In this document: positions 34,402-46,808 of the stretch, piece by piece | Numbering within the stretch: position 1 is the first letter of the stretch | Layout of the letters: each line of letters starts with the position of its first letter | From: Zychaea mexicana | Lineage: Eukaryota > Mucoromycota > Mucoromycetes > Mucorales > Lichtheimiaceae | NCBI RefSeq assembly: GCF_025766255.1 | Contig: NW_026516701.1 | Location: forward strand, 248,001 to 312,000 | DNA: 64,000 nucleotides | Direction: 5' to 3' | Position numbers and translations under genes: made by a program | Notes under the pieces: generated by a model | Database searches by the model: none | The model's input: only the letters and a program-made list of their open reading frames with translations | What the model was told of the DNA's origin: nothing

Positions 34402-36400
34402 TTAGATCACATAGGTAAGGAAAGTCTTCCAGATACGCTTTTTCAAAGGAAGCTTCTTTTCTTGTTCCGCTTTGTTATGATCGATGGGTATCGTTCCAGT
34501 GACAAAGTCCATGTCGAGCGATTTTACAAATGCTGGGCGCATAATCACCTTGTGGCCAACGTAGATCACAACAGCAAAGATTAGACCGATGTAAGCGGCA
34601 ACCACATCGGCACCATCGATTGGATCCAAGAATGTATGGTATCCTTGGCCAAAGATAATGATCGTTCCAATGACAATGACAAACAAATCGAGGAACGGAA
34701 ACAAGGGCGACTTGTATGGCAACTGATCCAGCGGCAGCTTTTGTCGTCGATAACCGATACGGAAACGAATATGAGTGATTGAGATGGAAACCCAGGTGAC
34801 TAAACCAGCAACCGAAGTCAAGTTGGTGAGCCAGTTGAATACGACACCTGAGCTGAACAGCGATGTCAAAAATGCCAAGCAGCCAATCAAGCAGCTTGCA
34901 AGGACACACCATAATGGAACGCCCCATCTGTTCAAGCGGGTGAAAAATCTGGGAGCGCTGCCGTTTTCGGCCATGGCAAGTAAAGTCCGGCTGGAAGAGT
35001 AGACGCCTGAATTGCCTGCACTGATCATCGTAGTCAGGATAATGGCGTTCATCAAGTGAGCAGCCCATTCTGCACCAGCAAGTCGAAACACAAGTGTAAA
35101 AGGACTGACGGAAATATCGTCGTTGCCGCGGAGCAGATCTGGATCGGTGTACGGGATGCAGAGACCGATCACCAGGATGCACATCATATAAAATACAACG
35201 ATACGGTAAAACACTTGGTTGACGGCAGTAGGAACAGTTTTGTGGGGATTCTCGGATTCACCAGCTGCGATACCGACAATTTCAACACCGTTGAAAGAGA
35301 AAGCGGCTGTTACCAAGACATTGAAGAAACCAAGAAAGCCATTAGGGAATGCTCCGCCTTCTAAATGAAAGTTGCGGTTGCCAATTTCGTTACCGCCAGC
35401 GGTACCGGTAACAACGCAAAAGCCGACGATGATAAAGATGATAACCGTAAGGATCTTGATGGCAGACAACCAGTACCTGATAGTAGTAGAGAGAGTATAT
35501 ACATGAGTATTGATGCATAACTGTGACAACTTTAACCATGTAATACATCTAAACAGGTAACTTACTCAATTTCACCATAGCCTTTGACAGCAAAAACATT
35601 GAAGCCGATAAGAATCACAAGACATATGATTGACCAAACATAACTCGGAAAGTCTGGAAGCCAAAATTCCATTAACCTGTTAGGAAAAGTCACGTTAATA
35701 ACAAGATAAGGTATGGTTTCTTCTTTTTTCTTCCGATACGAACATGGCAACACCGGTAACTTGGACAGCAACGCCAACAGCCCAATTGGCCCAGTAGACC
35801 CAGCCAACGCAAAATCCAAGCGATGGATCAGAAAACCGAGAGGCAAAGTGAGCAAAACTGCCAGCCACAGGAATGTAGGCGGCCATTTCACCCATGCTCA
35901 TCATGACACAATATACAAGAATACCAAGAACAGCACTATAGATGGTTTTGAGTGTAGTTGATAAATATTAGTTCGTGTATTACTATAAGAAGGATATATT
36001 TTGAAGAACAAATCATCAAGGGAGCTTACTAGGCAACCAATGCACCACCTGGACCTCCATTGGATATAGCTCGACCAGAAGCCAAGAAAAGACCGGTACC
36101 TAAATTGAAAAAAGGAATTTGTATAGTGTATTAGGAACCGATGATATGTGCATTTCTACTTAGAAAACGGATGATGGAGGTGGGGCTCTTCTAGTATCAC
36201 TACTTACCAATAGTGCCACCAAGGGCAATCATTTGGATGTGGCGTGCCTTCAAACCGCGTCTTAATTCATGATCTTGGTTTTTCTCGCCGTTTGCGTTTG
36301 CAGACGAGTTTACGCTTTCAGCAACATCGATCGATGAGGCGTAAAACGATTTTGATTCCGCTACTGTTGGTGTCTCTACTGCTGTTTTGTTACTGTCCAT
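34402..36400 (-). CDS. Amino-acid permease (YAT/APC family), upstream tandem copy
   Basis: Paralog of the permease at 30766-32716, 546 aa. Exons 36208-36400, 36030-36099, 35744-35935, 35566-35676 and 34402-35476 close in phase; the internal exons (70, 192, 111 nt) match the paralog exactly in length. It keeps RGLKARHIQMIALGGTIGTG, MMSMGEMAAYIPVAGSFAHF and AFSFNGVEIVGIAAGESENP. The N-terminal cytosolic tail is more diverged (MDSNKTAVETPTVAESKS), as is the C-tail. It uses the same GTTCGT donor in intron 3. Tandem duplication is the simplest origin. Confidence 0.94.
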
Positions 36401-37594
36401 TTTAATGGGTATATTGTGATAAAAGTAAGGTAGTATAAATTGTCGTCGTGGCCAGAGACCCGGATGGTTTAAGTTGCAATTTTTTTTGTGTCAAGAAAAA
36501 CAACAAAAAATCCTTTCTTTTGACAGGACAAGATCCCAACCTTCTTTTTATATAAGATCGTGATAACCCTCTAATACATGAAATTTCGCACGATTCCATC
36601 AAAGTGTTACCTTAGCTTTGACACCTCCAGATCGGGGGTGCTTGATTTTGTGGGGGGGATTAAAAAGAGAGGGATGTTGCGATTTTCATCCAGTAAGAAG
36701 CAAGGGTTTAGTAATGGCGCAAAAGTAAAGGTTAACTGCGTTTACATCGGTGTTATGTCTAACCAGTGAAATCGCTTGCCCAGCGCTTTCTCGGTTTCTT
36801 CGGAACGCAAGACGCTTCTTTATTGTCTAAGGATTCCAGTTGTACGCGCTTATTCGGTAAACCTTTTATCTTGCTGCCATCTTTGTCTCTCAAACAAATC
36901 ACAAACAAATTAAAGTGGATCACATCCAAATCTGATGATCCAATATACAAAAGATGGTTTTCTTATTTTATTGCAAAAAAAAGGGAAAAAAGGTTTAGAA
37001 AGATGTATAACCTTTTCTGATACAACTGTGAAATAGTTTTATAATGAAGTACATATCTTTTTGTTTCCAGAGAATCCACCGTATGCCACAATTGCACCAT
37101 CGCTGTCGACACTCAATGCTGGATGCGTATTGGCCATGGCAACCCTAGCTATAGAATTCGCTACCGTGCCAACACTGCCATTATTGCTAGGCCGGTCTCT
37201 TTTGCTTCGGCTTTCTTTTCCGTCGCAAAAAAGAGCTACAGTTGACGTGATGTTGGGCTCAAGTGTAGTCATTGCTACATACTGCTTTGTCTTCCATTTC
37301 ATATGTGTTGTCATGTCAACAGAAACAGTGAGCAGCCAAAGATGTTTCGATCCAAAACATTTCTGTTCCTAATTAGGAACTGAGGGCCATACTTTGAAAC
37401 AACGTGATCATAAAATTATTTAATACTAAATTGCTCCTCCGATATCAGGTACGGAGTATGCACCTGTTTTTTAGGGACAAAGCTGTGCTAGCCGTTCTAG
37501 ATCAACAGTGGCTATTGTGGAACACTCTGGCAATTTCTTATTTATACTACTTTATTTTGTCCTTGAGTATCGAGTTTGATTCAATATCACGTAT
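36401..37594. other. Spacer between permease and transposon
   Basis: Permease promoter, then unassigned sequence up to the CACTA target site. No supported gene. Confidence 0.6.
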
Positions 37595-37597
37595 ATG

Positions 37598-37619
37598 CAC
37601 CATAGGAAAAAAGTGTGCA
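37598..37619 (+). repeat. Left terminal inverted repeat of the CACTA element
   Basis: CACCATAGG start followed by an A-run and GTGTGCA; pairs with 44218-44239 with one mismatch. ATG immediately outside. Confidence 0.95.
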
Positions 37620-38203
37620 GGATTTGTGCAAAAATGTGCGGAATTTGAGCGATGTGTAAGAATGTGCGTTTACGTAGTTTTTTGGACATTTTTTGCACAC
37701 AGCTTTGTGCAGGATATGTATCCTTTTGCACACTCATTGCACACAACTGTGCTGGTTTTGTACGTTTTTACACACACCTTCAACGTCTGACAGAGTAACA
37801 CTAGCGTTTCATTGGGTAGATACAACAGCATTTCTCCAAAAACAGGCTTCTCACTGGACGAGCCGTACAACGACAGAAAGTAACTCCCGATTATCATTGG
37901 ACCAAACATACTATTCAATTGCTTTTTTATAGATATAGGATATAGCGTTTTATTCTTTTTTTAGGACAACAAAAATCTGTGATGGGAATATTCATAGGGA
38001 AACAAATAATAAAAGAACGATGGCGATGCAAAGACTATGACGGAAGAAGAGAGGAACAAAAATTGTGTAGTAGTACAGACTTTATCGTAATTAAAAAGAA
38101 GTTTAGCGGATAGACGACCTTGTTAATAAAGGAATTGTTTATTTTAGCGATACGAGCAGAAAACACGCAAAAGCAGATCACGATAACAATACTTACACCA
38201 AAA

Positions 38204-39451
38204 TTATTTATTCTTGCCAGTTTTGCGTGCTCTGCGCCGTCCTTCGTTCTCAGTATCATGAGCCACTATTCAATGAAGATTCATTAAGAACGAAGAACGA
38301 AGTTATGAATACGTTTAAGGTAACTTGAAGAGTACATACATACACTGCCTACCTGATGCTGTTCTTCTTTGTCTCTTTGCTGTTGGTCTCGGTTGCTGCT
38401 GTTCGTCCTCATCATCCGTATGAGCAACATCCGGCAACGGAAGCAAGGGTTGACGATGACGCTCAGCTCTATTAAATTACAGAGTTAGAAACGTGTAATG
38501 TGATGTAAGTACAAGATTTTTTTATTCTTACTGTTGCCCAACCGTGATGCTAGCATCCCCTGTGACGACTTGTGCTGCTGCTGCTGCTGTTACTGATGAC
38601 GAAGATGATGGTGCTGCTGCTGCCTCTACTGACGATGACGACGATGATGATAGTGATGGCGATGGTGAAGCTACTGCTGCTTCTACTTCTGGTGTTAATG
38701 ATGATGATGCCGGGTTTTGCTCTATTGACAATGAAGTTATAGTTGACATAAACAGCCAGCTTTTTTTGATAGTGTGTTACTTACGATCCGTGGAGTCATC
38801 GTCACCCTTCAGCCAGAACTTTCGGATAAATAGACGCGCCCCCCAGTGGTCTACGCACATGGCCAGAGGAAGGTATGGTTGCGCTGCCTGCTCAAACTCT
38901 TGTAAAGTAATAAGCTGCATGTCGGTGCTAACGTCCTTCCAAAAACGAGGCAACGGTTTGTTTTTAATCTTGTACTTATTCATCAGCGTCAAGGATGCTT
39001 GCTCCGCAAGTGGTTTACAGCTGGCTTTCATCAACCTGAAGTATTGTTCTTTGTATCCAGGGCCTAAAGCTTTCTTTAACAATGATTTGAATATGTCCCA
39101 GCCAAATTGCATATCGACGATTTGCCCCTTGTTATTCTTGTACGTTGGCTGTTCTGTAGTACGCTCGAGAGGAGGAAAGGTCGGTAAGCGTGATGCTGGC
39201 ACATGCGACAGGTCAACAGGACTAGTTGCGTTCTGTTGAAGAGCGCAACGCAGGAGGGTCTTCATTGTTTCCATTTCTTTTGCCATACAGTTGACCTTTT
39301 CTAATAATTCAGAGCGCTCTTCCTGCGTTTGATAGATGATATCGCGTAGTTGCTCACGATCTTCTTCGGATTTGCGTCTGTATTCAGAAAAGCTTCTTTG
39401 GATATCCCCAATAGTTTCAAGAAGTCTAGTGTAAGCTGGGTCAGAGTACAT
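38204..39451 (-). CDS. TnpA-like accessory protein of the CACTA element (coiled coil, basic tail)
   Basis: Second element gene, 344 aa, no named domain recognised. Exons 38785-39451, 38532-38721, 38353-38468 and 38204-38265 close in phase. The N-terminus is a strongly heptad-like coiled coil (about 20-75; SEYRRKSEEDREQLRDIIYQ, ELLEKVNCMAKEMETMKTLL). A compact middle region follows (about 100-220; ending IRKFWLKGDDDSTD). Then comes a long Ser/Ala run encoded by exon 2, and a basic nuclear-localisation-like C-terminus (RPTAKRQRRTAS; GRRRARKTGKNK). By analogy with plant TnpA it may bind the sub-terminal TGTGC repeats; that is inference from position and architecture only. Confidence 0.75.
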
Positions 39452-39912
39452 GGTGTATGTGGGTGATGTGAAAGTAAAAGAAACGCAAAAAGGAAGCAGC
39501 GATATTCACGTTAGGAATGAAGTATTTAGTATTTTCTTTTCCAAGTTCAGTTCTTATTGCAATACAGATTGATTAATGGAATGCGATAGTTTTTCTGATA
39601 ATGCTTTTGTTTTATGTGATACGCATATGTCTTAGTGGTTACTATGTATCCATTTTTAACATAATACACATTTGCTGATATATCTCAAATAGTCAAAGGA
39701 TAGAAAATACATTAAATTAAAATGGTGATTTGCTTTTCCAGGAAACAAATAAAGGGGATGCATTATGCATAGATTCACAGACAATATCTTCCCGATTGGG
39801 TGTGCAGCAATCCATACCCCTTAGTAAGTACATGTTGATTAAATTTTCTGAGGTCTTTATTTTCTCTTTCTTTTTGGTCTTCTTTTGGACACCGCCTTGG
39901 TACTACGCAACA

Positions 39913-40669
39913 ATGTCACCAATCCAACCCACTAACAGCGACGATTCTGACATACTATGCAGACACTGTGACCAAAGGCTCATAATGGTAAATCGACTGA
40001 TGCGACACCAGTATAACAGGGAACGCTCGCTGTATGTATAACATCCGTTCTAGAAACACAATGAAAAGAACATGAAGAAACCAACAAAAGAAACTAATAA
40101 CATACATTGATTCTAGTATAAAAGCTTTGTTTGAAGCTACTCGGGGAGGACGTTCTAGTTCAAAGGCCCATTGCAGTAAAGTCCTACGTGAGCTGCTTGA
40201 GGAGCATAGCAGAGGGGATTTTGACAGCGATCCTGATATGGCAAGATTTATACAACAACAAAGGTGTGTTTCGGCGACTATTATGCGGCAAAAGCACTTA
40301 CATTTGTACGTACTCTATAGAGAGCTATCCGACTATCATTACAATGTTAGGTTCTTTAGACGATCTGTAGCAGCGGATCAGATCTGGATAGTTGATCATG
40401 ATGGTACCGATCACGAGTTTCTGGCTCCACCAATTCAAGAACTGTCACACAATCAGGTTGAAAATATCGATACCCCGTCATCGTCATCGTCATTTTGTCT
40501 CCCGCCCCCATCACCTAGTTTTCCTGTAATGTACGGCGCCAACGATGTCAGTGATGTTGTAACTGAGGATGTCGATAATCGCACAACAGTGTCACTAGAG
40601 GATAGAGAACTCGACGGTTTACAAATGATGACAGAAGAGGATTGGTATGCTAAACAGCGTTGGCGTTAG
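39913..40669 (+). CDS. Small accessory gene of the CACTA element with a CxxC motif
   Basis: Third element gene, transcribed against the other two. Exons 39913-40031 and 40117-40669 close in phase over an 85-nt GTATGT..TTCTAG intron, giving 223 aa. The N-terminus has CRHCDQRLIMVNRLMRHQYN, a zinc-finger-like CxxC with a following His. The middle is helical and charged (KVLRELLEEHSRGDFDSDPD; YVLYRELSDYHYNVRFFRRS). The tail is acidic with a Ser/Pro stretch. No family recognised. Start chosen at the first ATG of the frame that precedes the CxxC motif. Confidence 0.65.
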
Positions 40670-40888
40670 TTGTTCAATTGTTTTTGATAAAAAGACGCTA
40701 TATGATTTCTGATTCTACTTAATGCTGATTATACTTAGTGAAAATGAAGGAGATAAAAAGAGGCTGTGCGTGCGCGTATTTTGACGTCGAGGGTTAAAGA
40801 GGGAAGAGAAAGAAGAGAGAGAGCGAGGAAGCAAAAAGAAAGAGGAGTGGGGAGACGAAAGAGGAAAAGGATGCTTTTTAAAATTTGT

Positions 40889-43800
40889 TTAAATATAAAG
40901 AAAATTAGGATCGAGTGTAAGCAGCTCTTTATCTGAAAACGAGTCAAAGTGATAGTAGAAATACTGTCGCTCGTTTTCGTTCACTATTCGACCAGCAGAT
41001 GTCACCAAGGACTCGATCCCGATAACTACAAGTTTGGTTGAGCTGGATGACGTTCTATATGGCCAAATGTCATCAGGCAAAGTACGCTCGACCTCAACAG
41101 CAGCGAGCAACACCTTTATACCGTCATGCTCGTGGCAAAAGAAAAAACGGACATCACCAAAATAGGTGATGTATTTCATATTCTTCCTCGCGCTGCGGCT
41201 TCTATCGGTATTCAGGCGTACAGCCAAACGAACACAGGAACGATTTCGACTTTTGCTATCAGACTCGTCCTGGCGAAACGTACTGCCCCAGATTTGCTGG
41301 TCTGCAAAGCACCGACTGGCTCTTTGCACCGATTGATCGCCTGTGACACTCACTTTGTCATAGCCGCCCAAACGATTAGCCCAGTAAAAAGCCAAAGCAT
41401 CTTTGATCCCTAGCTCGATTACTGTTTTCTCGTCAAATGGACCCCAAAGCTCGGGCGCCGATTCGTCGTTCGATGTGGATATCACTTTTTGGCTGCTTGG
41501 TGGATCGTCGTTTTTCTTTCTTTGCATATATCTCATTGCAGCAAGAGCTACAACGACATTCTGCGAATTGGCGGCAGGTTCTTTTCTCGATGTGATGTTT
41601 CGCTTTATTACGCCAACGGCTCGCTCCATCGAAAAAGCTGCATATATCGGCAATGGTTACATAAACTGGATGTGCTTATATAGATGCAAGAGGTAATGTT
41701 GTGATATTGTAAAAACGTGGTGAGTGATTTTGTTCTGTTCTGTGAAATTTGATAGACTGTGGAGCCATGCCTTAGCCTTTTCTTTGATCTCTTTAATGCC
41801 AGCAGTATCGATTTCTCGACGACAAGCAAGGTTGTACAGTCGTGATAAATTCTTTACTGCCTTTTTTGCATCAACATCGTCGATATGCTCGAGCACCAGA
41901 GTCGGCACGATAAAGCGCATAAAATGTATCCAATCCACGGCTTTGTAAAATCCGGCCTTTTTGGTGATATCAGCGCAATCACCGGCGAATCCAGAAGGAA
42001 CCAGCCTTCTCGATTTCTCCATGCATGCACCAATCTTTTTGAGGACAGACGGAGGTAAGTAAAACGGATTGTTTGTCTTCCCGTAATGACCTGTCAGGAG
42101 CTTGTAAAACTGCTTCCCTACGCCCGGCCCAAGAAGATGCATAATATCACTAGGATAAAAGAATGGGCCATGGAATGATGAAAGCTTTGCCATCGGAGAT
42201 CCGAGAAGACCTTTTCGCGTATTAATGACAGTATCTCCAGCACCAGCGTCATCCGGTTCTACATCCGATTCTTCGTTGGATTCAGCACTAGAAGAGTCGT
42301 CTGCTGCTGTACTAGGATCTGTAGCATTCGCCAGAGTTTGCTCGGATGGAGAATAATTTTCGTTTCTGCGCAATGGAGGGATGCTGTTATCGGATGGCGG
42401 CAAGAATACTGTTCTACCATTTTTACGCTGGCCATACACCTCGCAAATTCTGCACCCATATTTCGCCATATGTCCTGCATGACCGCACATCTTTGCCACT
42501 GCCGGTAAGTCACCTCCAACACATAAGAGGATTGCTTTAAAAGCGATATCCTTGTCGTCTGTCGTCTTAACGGTCCTTCCTATTGTCGATAGTTCGTCGA
42601 GTTCCTGCAACAGCGCTGTCAAAAAAGTAAACAGCTTTTTTGGCTGATTTTTGCTTGGTATGACACAAGTTTGGAGCTGGTATTTGTCTTCGTAACGGAT
42701 CTCTGGTGGTAAGTCGAATATGATAAAATGGACGATATACATTGACGATCCATTCTTGTTGAAACCATCAGTATACATGCCCAAGTGAATCGTACTGTCG
42801 TCTGTCCGCCCATAGTGCTTCAACAGCTTGTAGCTTTTACCGTCGAAAACGTCACGCATCATATCTGTGCTGTCTGATCGATGGCTTTTGAAATGCTGTC
42901 TCGTGCACGGATCATTCAGCATAAGTGCCAGTTGTTCAGCAAGTGGCAAGTATTTCATCTGTTGCTGCGGTTTAGCGATATCCCCGCCTTTGAATCGAGG
43001 TTTTTTGCAACTATCACACCGATCAGTCGCAGTAGCAGGTGAAGAAAACATCATACAGCCATCTGGGCACATATCGTAAGGAACGGGTTTAACAGGGTAG
43101 TTACTAAGCAAAGCCTGTTTTGCTTTGTAGTGGGACGGTAGCAGAGGTAGATGACCGCGAATATAATCATTGAATTCTTCAATGAGCTTCTCCATAAAGG
43201 AGCGTGGGACTTTACTCTCAAGAGCAAGTTGGTGGATGCTGGTAGCCAATCGTATATTTTTCTCGACTGTGGTTTTAGCATGTAAGCGAAAGTCGTAATC
43301 GTATTCCCCATCATTAAGTGGTGCTGTCGAGAATGCATCAACGTCAGGCGTATCGTCATATCCATCGCTATCTGATTCTTCATTGCACGTGTCATATCCA
43401 TCCCCGCCCTCATCCGATTGTCTATCGGGCAATCGCACTTGTTCCGTATCACCACTTGCACCAAAACTCATATCCAAAGACTCGTCGACAACACCTTCCA
43501 TACTGTCGTTAATTATAGCATCCCGTTTTTGCTGATCAGAAACCGGGCCATCAGATTGCATATCCCAATCAACGTCCTGATCAAGGTCCATTCCGTCATC
43601 ACAGAATTCATTGACATTCTCATTTTGCTACAGTTTAACAGCGAAATTTAAGTCTCTTACATTTACGCAAAGAAGTATAAACTGAACTCACAAGAGATAG
43701 CCAGTGCTCAGGCGATGCTCTTTCCTCACTCGGCCAGCGACATTGTCAATCAACTAAACATTAAAATCGCAGTTATATTTTTTTTTTGCTTTGTAGACGT

Positions 43801-43984
43801 AAATAAATAATAACATACTCACGTCATGCTGACTTCTACCGCTCAACGTAGCATCACCCAACTCAGTAAATACACGTCTAGCCATAGCTTCGCCACACGC
43901 TTTTGTATGAGAAGTTTGATTGGTCTCGGCATTGTTAAAGAAGTAACCACAGATGGGACACTCATAACCAAAGCTTTTAGGCAT
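40889..43984 (-). pseudogene. Tnp2-like CACTA/Plavaka transposase with an in-frame stop
   Basis: Element transposase. The N-terminal exon (43823-43984) has a zinc-finger-like FGYECPICGYFF...H...C. A short exon (43692-43753) and the main exon (from 43627) follow, but the junction between these two is out of phase by my reading. The main exon has the Cys pattern CPDGCMMF...CDSCKKPRF, LGMYTDGFNKNGSS (first catalytic Asp), CVGGDLPAVAKMCGHAGHMA with a following C..C (second), and PSDIMHLLGPG (third). A TAA at 41657-41659 interrupts the frame directly before PLPIYAAFSMERAVGVIKRN. The same frame then continues to 40889, so this looks like a single nonsense lesion in a conserved block. Total about 950 codons. 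Confidence 0.88.
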
Positions 43985-44217
43985 TGTTGTAAATTAACTT
44001 GAATAGCTGGAAGGTATTTTACTGCTTGTATAAGGATTGAACAAGAGAAGTTTCTTTCAGAGACAATGCTCACTGGGTATAAGAAGAAAAGGATTGAGCA
44101 GGAGAGCTTTTCAGGGACGAAATCTATTGCATTAATTAATCTCCCTGTGTGTGAAAGTGTGCAAAAATGAACCTAAAACCGCACACTGCACAAAATCCGC
44201 ACATTCTTGAACATTTT

Positions 44218-44239
44218 TGCACACATTTTTCCTATGGTG
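44218..44239 (-). repeat. Right terminal inverted repeat of the CACTA element
   Basis: Ends TTTTTCCTATGGTG, reverse complement of the left end with one mismatch over 22 bp; followed by the ATG target duplication at 44240-44242. Confidence 0.95.
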
Positions 44240-44459
44240 ATGCATGATGCTACAGGTAAATTGTCATTCTGTTGTCAAGAATGCCCTTATATAGTATCGA
44301 ACTGTTGTTCATTTCTTCTCTTTAATATGGTCTCAACCAGCTGTCTCTGACATGATATATATATATCCAGATTGTTGAACCAATTTCGAAACAGGACAAC
44401 AGAAAAGTGAATTACTTGAATGTGCTGTTTAGCTACAAGCAGTTATATCGATCAAATAC

Positions 44460-45380
44460 AATGTATATCCCTTTGATGGTAAGTGGCCTAAGCGATACTT
44501 CTTTTAATCATCTGGTTTAACTTGACGGTATCATACTATTATATTGGCGGATTCTGAGGAAAATTTAGGTCAGCGATGACGAGTATACGGTTTTAGATGA
44601 TGAATCGAAAAGTTTGCGTGATGATTTTGAAGAGGTGAAAAAACGCTACTTAGTTATATTCATTCCTCGTCGTTCAAAGGTCATGATATCATAGCTAATA
44701 ATTATGCAATAGTCTTTACAAAATGGACGTAACAAGTGCGTAAGGCTGTGCTTACGGAAAAGTGGACAGAATCGGGAGAAGCAAAGCTCGTTTCAAAAAT
44801 CATACAAAAACATGTAAGGAACTCCTGTGTTGGTATAAGGAACTTGTTTCTGCTTTTGAAAAGTGTCAAAGGAGATTATGAAATTGTATTTCTATAACAT
44901 TGCGCCTTAGCAGCAAGAAAGCCAAAGATCATATCGCTTCTTCTCGCTCCTCAGCACACACGAAGTCCTATGATAGAAGCAAAATTTAGTATGTTCATCA
45001 TGTTGGATCTGGCTCCTTTGTAGAAGGTAAGTCTTTGCACGTGTTAAAGATGCTCACGATATACTAAACCATGCTTGAACGTCTATAGGTTTACGGTACG
45101 TATTGTAAGTTCAAATGAGCCTTAAGTAAGAATAGTTGTACAGATGTATCAATCCACGATCATGTTTCCTGCCTACAAGACGAAGTAATATAGACATGCT
45201 GAAGGGAACTCTGCGAGCGCAAATAATCAATTCAAGGTTGGAATATGTATAAAATCCGTGTGTCTATTGCAGATGTCTAACTGTAATAGTGTGATAAAAA
45301 CAGAGCCTCGAAGAACAAGCCGTCGTGATATTCAGAAAAGAATGTGTGCAAATTGAACAGCCACTGTCGCGGATGTCTTG
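44460..45380 (+). pseudogene. Remnant of the inner-end spliced gene, right copy
   Basis: Mirror of about 8190-9100. Exon-like islands: VRKAVLTEKWTESGEAKLVS near 44735, LAPQHTRSPMIEAKFSMFIM near 44960, and a copy of the IYQSTIMF island near 45144 that here carries a TAA. Splice-like GTAAGT and CTATAG signals are conserved between the arms. Confidence 0.35.
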
Positions 45381-46544
45381 AACAAGGATCTTTGCACTCA
45401 TGTCGACCCATTTAAGCGTAATTCTCATTTTGTAGCAAAACTTGAACGGGTTGATACTACTGCTAGTAGTACAGCTATTTTACTACCAGCAAACTTCTAG
45501 GCTACTGTTTTGTACCGCACATGACTTATAGGGCTGTAAACTTTGTCCATTACAAATGGATCTTGCTAGTCTACACGACGAAGCATGTATTTTATTAGGT
45601 ATAAGTCAAGCCTATATGCTACGTTATGATGAAATATTTGACTGGTCCTTGCACTCACGCACTTAGTTCGTCTCCGAGAGTGGTGGGTAATTTTCGCTCA
45701 GGAGCCGGACGCCAATTAGAATGACAGTCAGTGTTCATATCTTGGAACTAAGATCAGCTTCCTACTCTGCCATGTAATATTCACATTATGTAGTGTCATA
45801 AATTCTTTCAACCTTCATTATCATTGCTTTGGGCGCATCATCGTCAGCACCGTCGTCACGAGGAGGCCATAATAACGATGTATGCCAATCTCCACAATAG
45901 GAAATGATCGACAAATGCATGTGTAACTGGTATCCGTTCCGATGCAGCGCTGTTATCTATCGTTTTTGAAATCTGCATATGATTAATACTACCACAGTCT
46001 CCTGTACAGTATTCATTTGATATCCTTTATTTTGCGGCACTGATGTTTATTAGATGAGTCCTGCTCCATATGATTAAGCACAAAGTTTGTCGCTATTACA
46101 GTAGTCATTTATAGTTTTGGGATTGTCTTAGACCTGAAAAACTAGAAAAAAATGACATGTTTCGATGTTCGACGTTTGCTTTTCTACCTTCATTGCTGAT
46201 ATTATCATATCATATTAGTATGTACAATATGTACAGTATCTGATCGTATACTGTACCGTGATGCCGACTTTGGTCCTTGAGAACTGTCGCGTAAATTATT
46301 ATGTAATAAACACATGACGGTACAGTAACTGCAGTTTGATCACGGCTAAAATAGCATCACTTTATGCCCACAAATGCTTTCAAAATGAAGATAGAGTTTT
46401 ATTGTCCCAGAAAAAATATACAGTAAAAATAGTAGTAGTAAAGTATTTATGAGAGTAATAATGTAATAAATAGACGTAATGTCGATACCCTCATTGATGA
46501 CAAGTGCTACAGAACAGAATGGATTAGCGTGCGTTATAGCTTTT

Positions 46545-46655
46545 TTTTTATAATCTTTGTTTTTTTTCCTTTTTCCTTTTTTCTTTTTCCTTTTTCCTTT
46601 TTCCTTTTTTCTTTTTTCTTTTTTCTTTTTTCTTCATTTTTTTTAGTTTCGTTTC
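46545..46655 (+). repeat. T-rich simple repeat (CTTTTT-type)
   Basis: Mirror of the A-rich tract at 6925-7017, longer here by several units. Confidence 0.8.
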
Positions 46656-46808
46656 GTTTCTCTTTTTTGTAACATATTATGATATCAAGGTATGGTAAAA
46701 TGGACGGCACACACGATCGATTCGCTTGATGGCACGCGTAAAACACAGACAGTACCCGGTTTTGGACGTGGTATGTAGTTTGCATCGTGTAAGGTGTCAG
46801 GTATGCCA

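Larger units (their letters stand above)
37598..44239. mobile_element. CACTA/Plavaka-type DNA transposon, complete with TIRs and TSD
   Basis: A 6,642-bp element. The left end reads CACCATAGGAAAAA-A-GTGTGCA and the right end, reverse complemented, reads CACCATAGGAAAAA-T-GTGTGCA (22 bp, one mismatch). The 3-bp ATG duplication flanks it at 37595-37597 and 44240-44242. Sub-terminal regions (37598-37770 and about 44150-44239) contain many GTGTGCA/TGTGC motifs in both orientations, like the accessory-protein binding arrays of plant CACTA elements. It encodes a Tnp2-like transposase (-), a coiled-coil/basic protein (-) and a small gene (+). It lies about 125 bp from the right ~9 kb module. Confidence 0.93.
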
